The notes beneath the pieces were generated by a model that ran no database searches, was not told the origin of the DNA, and worked only from the letters and a program-made list of their open reading frames with translations. From Candidatus Sumerlaeota bacterium (lineage in GTDB: Bacteria > UBP6 > UBA1177), in NCBI GenBank assembly GCA_007136595.1, contig SLGQ01000342.1:1-5347 (forward strand): a stretch of 5,347 bases of DNA. Reading direction: 5' to 3'. Of the stretch, positions 1-5,187 are shown in pieces. The first letter of the stretch is position 1. The number at the start of each line of letters is the position of its first letter. A program made the translations under genes and the position numbers.

Positions 1-5
1 TCCGG

Positions 6-1160
6 TTATTTAATTATTTCTATATCTTCATTGTTTCTGGGCAACAATATCCATGTCGAAGGTCTTGCACTTGTATGTTGCTTAAGAAGACCGGTTATGT
101 TAAACTTTCTTTTATTTTTTCGGTCCCTCTCTTTAAGGGGATTGAATTCCGGTGCAGTATAAAGAGTCTGGATAACAATGTGTCTTCCGGCAGAAGTGAC
201 AAGAGGAAACTGCCCGTATTCGGTAAAGCCGGCATCTTCTTCAAAAAAATAATCCACTTGCACCCCTTTTACTGTGACAAGATTGGATTCCCATTTTTCC
301 ATTTCAAAGTTGTCATCAAGTATAGCCGTTATATCGACAGGTTCGGGAATCAGTGACCTGTCAACAATTATCCTTCCATTTTCATTATATCTGGGGCGGA
401 AAGTTGGAAAACTCATTTCGGTAAATCCGAAAAACTCAAAAACCGACCCGTTAAAATGTTCTATGACCGTCCCCGGAGGAAGTGTATATCCAACTGACGG
501 ATCATCAACATAAGGGGTAGAGTAGGTGTAGAGATAAATTCCCGAATATTCATCAGCATGAATATCTTTAAGGTAAAATCCCCCTTCGATCACTGCAAGT
601 ACCACCATTTCTCCTTCTACATCAAGGTTTCTTCCGTTATATCTTGAATTGAAACCGCCTGACCCGGTATTATTTGACTGAATTTCGTATATTGTTGCCT
701 GCGGAGGATAAAGCCTTTCAGAAACACCCAGTATCCCGGTTCTTCTGTAAACTGTTTTGTCAGAAGTCGATATTTTTTTGTCAGGAACTATTTCATGAGC
801 GACCACCCGTTCCCTGTTTAAAAGGTAACCGGCTTCAATTGTTATCGGTTCAGATTTTCCTTCAGTAATATCAAACCTTGATACTGAAAAAATTCTTCCA
901 TATTGCAAAGCCAGTTCAACTTTGCCGTTGTAATCTTCCAAAAATTCATTCCGGGCATTAACCGCCGAAATTACAACAGGTACATGGTAAACCCTTTTTC
1001 TTTCCATTCTTTTTTCTTCAGTCCCCGGATCGAAGTTTTCTCCAAATTCAATAATAAAGCCGGCGGCATCATTCCCCACCTCGGGATCAGGGTTGCCTTT
1101 TACTCCGAAACATCCGGTCAAAAGAAAAACAAGCATATATGTCAAAAATTTTAAATACAT
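6..1160 (-). CDS. Lipoprotein with possible Ig-like N-terminal part and one divergent OB-like unit
   Basis: A 384-residue lipoprotein of unknown function; no catalytic motif is seen. Residues 1-17 form a short signal ending in lipobox LLTGC (Cys17; +2 Phe). Residues about 32-125 look like an Ig-like beta domain (VYHVPVVISAVNARNEFLEDYNGKVEL, quoted in part: ISAVNARN, DYNGKVEL). Residues about 150-380 appear to be a divergent copy of the unit found twice in the first operon gene: YPPQATIYEIQ (151-161), GGFYLKD (193-199), YSGIYLYTY (205-213), PPGTVIEHFNG (228-238), FFGFTEM, then WESNLVTVKGVQV (290-302) and ITGLLKQH...ILLPRNNEDI (355-380). These correspond in order to GFYVSE, SGIYLFV, MGDHIEITG, DKYQSVMIKV and VTGILIY...APRSDDD. 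The role may be nucleic-acid or partner binding beside the nucleotidase; this is inference. The start could also be 1166, which adds two residues. The gene stops 5 bases before the window edge, so no terminator can be judged. Confidence 0.85.
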   Translation of the reverse strand: MYLKFLTYMLVFLLTGCFGVKGNPDPEVGNDAAGFIIEFGENFDPGTEEKRMERKRVYHVPVVISAVNARNEFLEDYNGKVELALQYGRIFSVSRFDITEGKSEPITIEAGYLLNRERVVAHEIVPDKKISTSDKTVYRRTGILGVSERLYPPQATIYEIQSNNTGSGGFNSRYNGRNLDVEGEMVVLAVIEGGFYLKDIHADEYSGIYLYTYSTPYVDDPSVGYTLPPGTVIEHFNGSVFEFFGFTEMSFPTFRPRYNENGRIIVDRSLIPEPVDITAILDDNFEMEKWESNLVTVKGVQVDYFFEEDAGFTEYGQFPLVTSAGRHIVIQTLYTAPEFNPLKERDRKNKRKFNITGLLKQHTSARPSTWILLPRNNEDIEIIK

Positions 1161-1166
1161 TGCCAT

Positions 1167-1171
1167 CCTCA
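1167..1171 (-). promoter_or_regulatory. Ribosome binding site of the last lipoprotein, overlapping the nucleotidase stop
   Basis: TGAGG at 1171-1167 includes the TGA stop of the nucleotidase gene and lies 6 bases before the ATG at 1160. For the alternative ATG at 1166 the same motif would abut the start codon with no spacer, and the GTG at 1205 lies within the nucleotidase gene and would add a highly charged 15-residue prefix (MRKRKKNKDDK...) to the signal peptide. A shared stop/Shine-Dalgarno element implies coupled translation. Confidence 0.65.
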
Positions 1172-3481
1172 ATTTATCATCCTTATTCTTTTTCCTCTTC
1201 CGCACTCGTTTTCGCCTGTCTGATCCAGTGAATAGTGGTCAGGGTTTATCGTTCCTTTTTCCATAAGGAATTCAGAAAAAGAATCTCTTAAAGAAACGGA
1301 AGTGTCGTGTGTTGTGGTGTTGAGTCCAAGCATATAAAAACCGCTGCCACCCTTGCCAATATAATCGTTAGTTGCCATTTTAAATATGAGGTGAGGTTGA
1401 ACAAGTTCATAATCTTCAACAATTATGTTGTCTCCTATCTTGAGACATTTTGTAAGGGCGAAAGAACCCTCTTTTTTCCGTATGTCCTCATCAGGAGAAC
1501 AATCAAGCTCAACACTCATTCCGGCAACTTGAACCTGTGATCTGCAACCTCTTGTGGCAGATCTTCTTGCAACATAATCAAAAAGATTTTTAATATCTTT
1601 TCCACTTAAATACATGGTTACAATTGTGTTCTCAAATGGAAACACCTCATAAAGCTTTTCTCTTGTAATATCTCCCGAAGGTATATCGGCTCTTATTCCC
1701 ATGCTGTTTGTAACTACAAACTGCGATCTGGAAAGTTCGTTCATCATCATTGCGTCAGTTACAAGATTACCCAATGGACTGTCTCCACCTGATGTATCTA
1801 TCCTTCTTATGGTTGAAGTGGCTCTACCTAATATTGCATTGAGATCCTGAGAGTATTCAAGACCTTCCCGGTAAGGTTTAAGCATATTGAGCATATCCCC
1901 GTTCTTAGGAACTTTTTCTGTGATAGCATGAGTTTTATAATTGTACCAGACTATTCTTTTGTTCCTTACAGCAACTTCAAGCTCTCCGATAACCTTGAAG
2001 TTGACACCGCTGTGAACCACAAGGACATCTCTTCCGTCAGGTCCCTCTATAACTTTTACAGGATCAAGCACTACATGGTGATGCCCACCCATTACTATGT
2101 CAACGCCCGGAACTTTTTCCGCAAGATAGTAGTCACTGTTCAATCCCTGATGGGAAAGAAGAACAACCACATCAACAAAAGGTCTTATTACACTGACATA
2201 TCTTGTTGCAGCCTCAACAGGGTCGATCGCATTAAATCCGAGACTCCCTCCGATCACATAGATAGAATTAAGGGAAGAGTCATTTCCCATTCCCACTATA
2301 CCTATCTTTAACTGTCCCCGGTTAAGGATCACATAAGGTGAAGTTATATCCATCAAGCCCCTGTGATTTTCCCAGTCAAAAAGGTAGTTTGCCGCAAGAA
2401 ACGGAAAACCTCCCGATGCTTTATATGTTTCAACAAGTACAGCAGTTCCGTTGTCGAACTCATGGTTCCCGATCACCATTGCGTCTATTCCAAGAAATTG
2501 GAGTGAACGCATCTCAAGCTCTCCCCTGTATAGATTGTATTGAGGAGCACCCTGGAAAGCATCGCCGCTGTCAAGATAAAGAACGGGAACACCCGAATGT
2601 TCAGCTCTGATATTATCAATGATGGTTTTTACTCTGGCAACCCCGCCACTGTTGACAAGCCCCGGTCTGTAATCTCTGAAATCGCATACTCCGTCCCGGT
2701 TTATATCTTCACTGTGTTCAATTGCATAAGCCAAAGCAGCTTTATATTCCTCATAAGAAGGATAGTTTTCTTCCAGTATCGGCTTGCCCTCTTCATTTAT
2801 CCATGTTTCATTGACCGTATCGTAAGGGAAGTCACATTTTCTGTTATAATTTCTGTCCCAAACCAAGATACAGTCATTGAAATCGCAAACACCGTCATTA
2901 TTAAGGTCTTCTTCAGGGTCACATTTGCCGTTGCCGTTTGTATCCCAGCACTGAAAAACCAGAGGATTGTCAGGTTGCAAAAGACAGTCTTTCACAGAAC
3001 AGGCACCATCTTTATTGATATCTTCTTCCGGGTCACACTTATTGTTTCTGTTAATATCCCAGCATCTCTGGCAGTCGTTTATGTCACAAACGCCGTCTCT
3101 GTTAATATCTTCAGAAACAAAACCGCCGGCTTTAAATTCAGCTTCGGTGAGATACTCATATTTTCCACCGACCCATGTTTTGTATCTTCCTTTTCCGTCA
3201 TCTCCGATCCCTTTTATCCAGGCTCCGTCACAGAAGTTGTTTCTATTGAGATCCCAGCAGTGATGATTTGAAGAGACAAGTCCCATTTCCCGGTCGAACA
3301 TATTGGGTTCCATCCAGAAAGGAAAATATTTTCCGTGAGTATCCGTAGAGTGGATGAACACCAGTTTTTTTGTAACTTCTCTTTCAGGTTGAATTTCACC
3401 CAAACTATGTTCAATACAGGAACTGAAAAACAAAAAAGAAAAGATCAAGCCCGCAAAAAACAGCTTGCAGTTAAGCTTCAT
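1169..3481 (-). CDS. Lipoprotein 5'-nucleotidase/metallophosphoesterase with Cys-rich Ca-loop insertion
   Basis: A 770-residue extracytoplasmic phosphohydrolase of the UshA/CD73/YhcR family, expected to cleave nucleotides (5'-nucleotidase or 2',3'-cyclic phosphodiesterase; substrate not readable). Residues 1-22 are a signal ending in lipobox FFSSC (Cys22; +2 Ile). The two-metal site is complete: D47-T-H49-G, D307 in GDAFQG, N339 in GNHEFD, H444 in LLSHQG, and H467/H469 in GGHHH; the catalytic His340-Asp343 pair is present. The C-terminal substrate domain spans about 548-745, with SPLGNLVTDA (568-577), TNSMGIRADI (591-600), FPFENT (614-619) and KMATNDYIGKGGSGFYML (701-718). Unusual: residues about 57-278, between the first metal motif and GGVARV, are a roughly 220-residue insertion with eight DxNxD/N-type loops and 14 Cys; normally only some tens of residues lie there. 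Family members are usually near 500-650 residues, so the insertion explains the length. The ATG at 3481 was chosen for its Shine-Dalgarno sequence and signal peptide. Middle gene of the operon. Confidence 0.93.
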   Translation of the reverse strand: MKLNCKLFFAGLIFSFLFFSSCIEHSLGEIQPEREVTKKLVFIHSTDTHGKYFPFWMEPNMFDREMGLVSSNHHCWDLNRNNFCDGAWIKGIGDDGKGRYKTWVGGKYEYLTEAEFKAGGFVSEDINRDGVCDINDCQRCWDINRNNKCDPEEDINKDGACSVKDCLLQPDNPLVFQCWDTNGNGKCDPEEDLNNDGVCDFNDCILVWDRNYNRKCDFPYDTVNETWINEEGKPILEENYPSYEEYKAALAYAIEHSEDINRDGVCDFRDYRPGLVNSGGVARVKTIIDNIRAEHSGVPVLYLDSGDAFQGAPQYNLYRGELEMRSLQFLGIDAMVIGNHEFDNGTAVLVETYKASGGFPFLAANYLFDWENHRGLMDITSPYVILNRGQLKIGIVGMGNDSSLNSIYVIGGSLGFNAIDPVEAATRYVSVIRPFVDVVVLLSHQGLNSDYYLAEKVPGVDIVMGGHHHVVLDPVKVIEGPDGRDVLVVHSGVNFKVIGELEVAVRNKRIVWYNYKTHAITEKVPKNGDMLNMLKPYREGLEYSQDLNAILGRATSTIRRIDTSGGDSPLGNLVTDAMMMNELSRSQFVVTNSMGIRADIPSGDITREKLYEVFPFENTIVTMYLSGKDIKNLFDYVARRSATRGCRSQVQVAGMSVELDCSPDEDIRKKEGSFALTKCLKIGDNIIVEDYELVQPHLIFKMATNDYIGKGGSGFYMLGLNTTTHDTSVSLRDSFSEFLMEKGTINPDHYSLDQTGENECGRGKRIRMIN
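2672..3259 (-). repeat. Ca-loop/Cys repeat region inside the nucleotidase
   Basis: Residues 75-270 contain eight acidic loops that start at D77, D125, D142, D154, D180, D192, D209 and D259. The general form is DxNx(D/N)xxCxxx(D/E), close to the EF-hand/dockerin calcium loop with the ligand at position 12. Six of the eight keep the acidic position 12; the loops at D77 and D209 have Trp and Tyr there. The loops pair into four modules of type CWDxNxNxKCDPEEDxNxDGxCDxxDC. Two are intact and exactly 27 residues (C140-C166 and C178-C204; bases 2984-3064 and 2870-2950). The first and last are split by 38-40 extra residues. Calcium binding and disulfide bonding are inferred from the pattern. Confidence 0.8.
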
Positions 3482-3482
3482 A

Positions 3483-5075
3483 CTATTCTCCGCCATTTTC
3501 AATAAGATCATCATCAGATCTGGGAGCCAACCTGAAAGCACTGTATGAATATATGAGTATGCCGGTTACTTCTTCAAATTCAATTCCGACGGTTCTGCTT
3601 CCCGTATAGTAATGTATCGTTTTGTCAATGGCGAGGTTGCCTGTTATTTCAAAATTACCATGACCCAGATTGGAGTTGGTGATCGCAACATCTTCAACTT
3701 TGATAAGTACACTTTGATATTTATCTCCGTCTTCACCATGAATACTGCCCGGTTTCCAACCATCTCCGTCAGGAACAAAAGGTGTTGCAATTTTTGAAGG
3801 ATCTGCTATCAAAGCAGGTTGAGGGACATCGGTTGTTCCAATCCCGGTAATTTTCGAGTTATTGGTTTCAACCTGGGAACTCCCGTAAAACTCTTTGTAT
3901 TTTCCCTCTATTCCTATGTGATCTCCGACAGAATACTCATCAACAGGAGCAGTTCCGCTCACAAAAACATAAATGCCTGTATAAGGAAGAGCAACGGGAA
4001 TGATCTCACTTACATAAAGTCCTCTTATGGAAACCGGATCAAATTGATCATCAAGGTTGTATAAAACCCCTGTTACCACAGCTTCAAAAGAGACATCGCT
4101 GTTTTCAGGTATTTTGCCTGTCCGGATCTTTTCTATCACACCTGCTTTAAATTGATCGTCATCATCATTATCCTCGTCATCAGATTCATCATCCGTTTCG
4201 TCATCTTTTTCAACAAAGTCATCATCTGATCTGGGTGCTATCCGGTAAGCATCATAAGCATAAATAAGAATTCCTGTAACAGATTTAAATTTTTCTCCGA
4301 CATTTCTTGATCTGCTGTAGTAGTGTATTTGCTTGTCCACGGCAAGGTTTCCAGTCAGCTCGAAAGCTCCGTGACCAAGATTTGAATTGGTAATTTCAAC
4401 ATCCGTTACTTTTATCATTACACTTTGATATTTATCTGAATCTTCACCATGTTCCATTCCGGGACTCCAGCCGGAGCCAGTGTCAACAAAAGGTGTTGCA
4501 ACTTTTGATGGATCATCTATCAATGCAGGTTGAGGAATGTCCGCTGTTCCAACTTTTGTTATGGAAGAAGTTGTAACTTCAATCTGTGAACTTCCGTAAT
4601 ATTTTTTGTAAACACCTGTGATCTCGATATGGTCACCCATATTAAAAGCTTCAACTTCAGCCGTGTCTCTGACAAACAGATATATACCGCTGTAGGGACG
4701 GGCGGTAGTCAACAATTCACTTACATAGAATCCTTTTATTGCTGTGTTGTTGAAATCTTTGTCCTGATCATAAACTATTGCGGTAATGACACACTCAAAA
4801 GTTACTTCCGTATTAAGAGCAACCTCTCCCTTTTGAATTTTTGTTATCATTCCTTCAGGAACATCATCATCGTCAGACTTTTCAAAGTCAGGTTCTTCGA
4901 TATCATTTGTTTCTTCCGAGTCATTTTCAATGTCCAGGTCATTTTGATCTTGTTCATTGTTTTTATCTTCACCGTTATCTTTGTTGTCTGAACTTCTTGT
5001 AGTGTTGCAGGAAAAAGTGAGTGCAAATACTCCGATCGCAATTAAAAACAACAATGATTTCAAGACTTTTTTCAT
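3483..5075 (-). CDS. Lipoprotein with two tandem OB-fold-like (YhcR-type) units
   Basis: A 530-residue secreted lipoprotein; no catalytic motif is visible and its exact function is unknown to me. Residues 1-23 form a lipoprotein signal (MKK, hydrophobic stretch, lipobox LTFSC with Cys23 as the lipidation site; +2 residue Asn). Residues about 28-73 are an Asp/Glu/Asn-rich tether. Two copies of a 215-residue unit follow (75-289 and 312-526), joined by an acidic linker (290-308). Each unit contains a pattern seen in OB-fold domains of secreted nucleases: GFYVSE, then SGIYLFV, then GDHIEITG, then YGSSQIE in its first half; DKYQSVMIKVTDVEITN and VTGILIYAYDAYRIAPRSDDD in its second. By my manual alignment the copies are about 61% identical (131 of 215). 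Family knowledge suggests nucleic-acid or ligand binding beside phosphoesterases; that is inference. The first gene of the probable operon, it ends 1 nt before the nucleotidase gene. The ATG at 5075 was chosen for its Shine-Dalgarno sequence and for the canonical signal peptide that follows directly. Confidence 0.88.
   Translation of the reverse strand: MKKVLKSLLFLIAIGVFALTFSCNTTRSSDNKDNGEDKNNEQDQNDLDIENDSEETNDIEEPDFEKSDDDDVPEGMITKIQKGEVALNTEVTFECVITAIVYDQDKDFNNTAIKGFYVSELLTTARPYSGIYLFVRDTAEVEAFNMGDHIEITGVYKKYYGSSQIEVTTSSITKVGTADIPQPALIDDPSKVATPFVDTGSGWSPGMEHGEDSDKYQSVMIKVTDVEITNSNLGHGAFELTGNLAVDKQIHYYSRSRNVGEKFKSVTGILIYAYDAYRIAPRSDDDFVEKDDETDDESDDEDNDDDDQFKAGVIEKIRTGKIPENSDVSFEAVVTGVLYNLDDQFDPVSIRGLYVSEIIPVALPYTGIYVFVSGTAPVDEYSVGDHIGIEGKYKEFYGSSQVETNNSKITGIGTTDVPQPALIADPSKIATPFVPDGDGWKPGSIHGEDGDKYQSVLIKVEDVAITNSNLGHGNFEITGNLAIDKTIHYYTGSRTVGIEFEEVTGILIYSYSAFRLAPRSDDDLIENGGE
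3488..3491 (-). promoter_or_regulatory. Ribosome binding site of the nucleotidase, inside the preceding gene
   Basis: GGAG at 3491-3488 falls in the last codons of the tandem-repeat lipoprotein and stands 6 bases before the ATG at 3481. It selects that ATG over the in-frame ATG at 3496, within whose second and third codons it would lie, and over the GTG at 3541. The arrangement points to translational coupling. Confidence 0.7.
3498..4142 (-). repeat. OB-like unit, copy B (residues 312-526)
   Basis: Second copy of the 215-residue unit, ending 4 residues before the stop codon. It has GLYVSE at 352-357, TGIYVFV at 366-372, VGDHIGIEG at 383-391, YGSSQVE at 397-403, PQPALIADPSKIATPFV, DKYQSVLIKV, NSNLGHG and APRSDDD. 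Similarity to copy A is uneven: about 49% over the first 92 positions and about 70% over the last 123 by manual count. The DNA of the second halves is visibly alike, for example around 3779-3828 and 4492-4541. Confidence 0.85.
4155..4208 (-). other. Acidic inter-unit linker
   Basis: Residues 290-307 consist almost wholly of Asp and Glu with a few Lys, Asn, Ser and Thr (DDETDDESDDEDNDDDD). The sequence resembles the tether near the N-terminus, and copy A itself ends with SDDD, so the duplicated module probably included part of such a linker. It is likely an extended, charged spacer. Confidence 0.7.
4209..4853 (-). repeat. OB-like unit, copy A (residues 75-289)
   Basis: First of two in-frame tandem copies of a 215-residue unit. 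Its first half (about 75-166) holds the OB-like core, with GFYVSE at 115-120, SGIYLFV at 129-135, MGDHIEITG at 146-154 and YGSSQIE at 160-166. Its second half (about 167-289) holds PQPALIDDPSKVATPFV, DKYQSVMIKV, NSNLGHG and ends in APRSDDD. Copy A carries a Cys (95) in a strand where copy B has Ala. No gaps are needed to align the copies; the offset is 237 residues throughout. Confidence 0.85.
4857..4991 (-). other. Acidic low-complexity tether after the lipidated Cys
   Basis: Codons for residues about 29-73 encode almost only Asp, Glu, Asn, Gln, Lys and Ser, ending in a run of four Asp just before the first folded unit. In lipoproteins such stretches act as flexible stalks that hold the folded part away from the membrane. 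On the plus strand this appears as a TCATC/TTCATC-rich stretch, which generates spurious antisense reading frames. Confidence 0.75.
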
Positions 5076-5080
5076 AGTAA

Positions 5081-5086
5081 CTCTCC
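5081..5086 (-). promoter_or_regulatory. Ribosome binding site of the tandem-repeat lipoprotein
   Basis: GGAGAG at 5086-5081 lies 5 bases before the ATG at 5075. It decides the start against in-frame upstream candidates: the ATGs at 5096 and 5093 have no Shine-Dalgarno sequence before them, and a TTG at 5153 lies upstream of the -10 box. Confidence 0.7.
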
Positions 5087-5121
5087 ATGTCATCATAAAT
5101 AACAAAATTCCACACAACGCA

Positions 5122-5150
5122 ATTATACAACAATAAATGATTTTTAAAAG
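5122..5150 (-). promoter_or_regulatory. Putative sigma70-type promoter of the lipoprotein operon
   Basis: On the minus strand a perfect TATAAT occurs at 5127-5122, about 47 bases before the chosen ATG, which would put the transcript start near 5115 and give a leader of about 40 nt. At a 17-base spacing the -35 hexamer would be CTTTTA (5150-5145), a poor match to TTGACA. TTGCTT at 5153-5148 is slightly better but would need a 20-base spacer. The call therefore rests on the consensus -10 box, its intergenic position and the AT-rich surroundings. It also lies inside the longest possible reading frame upstream of the lipoprotein, which argues against the TTG start at 5153. Confidence 0.45.
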
Positions 5151-5167
5151 CAAAACATTTATTGTCG
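5128..5167. repeat. Inverted repeat (10-bp perfect arms) next to the -10 box
   Basis: The arms ACAATAAATG (5130-5139) and CATTTATTGT (5156-5165) are perfect reverse complements separated by 16 bases. In the minus-strand RNA the stem can grow to 12 pairs: 5166 with 5129 makes a G-U pair and 5167 with 5128 a C-G pair. The structure ends exactly where the -10 box of the lipoprotein operon begins and covers the spacer and -35 region. It could be an operator for a dimeric regulator, or a weak hairpin at the end of the upstream gene. Arguments against an intrinsic terminator are the few GC pairs in the arms and the absence of a T-run after the stem on either strand. In AT-rich DNA a chance origin cannot be excluded. 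Confidence 0.5.
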
Positions 5168-5187
5168 ATAAAATTTTGACAGAGACT

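Noticed and set aside
2870..3064. CRISPR-like or satellite repeat
   Set aside because: The two 81-base copies are in-frame protein modules with codon-level variation and no spacers, so they are coding repeats.
2540..3271. Plus-strand open frame of 243 codons
   Set aside because: It lies antisense to the Ca-loop insert of the nucleotidase. Its hydrophobic, Val/Ile/Phe-rich translation is what antisense reading of Asp/Asn-rich codons yields, and the minus-strand gene has a clear family assignment.
3482..3541. GTG start of the nucleotidase 20 residues upstream
   Set aside because: It would overlap the end of the preceding gene by about 58 bases and put a non-signal sequence before a normal lipoprotein signal; the ATG at 3481 has GGAG at correct spacing.
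4629..4991. Plus-strand open frame of 120 codons
   Set aside because: It is antisense to the acidic tether and first OB-like unit, and its Phe/Ile/Val-rich end mirrors GAT/GAA/AAT codons on the other strand.
5076..5153. N-terminal extension of the tandem-repeat lipoprotein from a TTG start
   Set aside because: The TATAAT box lies inside this extension, the TTG has no Shine-Dalgarno sequence, and the signal peptide starting at 5075 is complete by itself. The extension would place a second hydrophobic stretch ahead of it.
5128..5167. Intrinsic terminator for the upstream TPR-like gene
   Set aside because: The stem is AT-rich with a 16-base loop, and no T-run follows it in the direction of transcription; kept only as an inverted repeat of unknown role.
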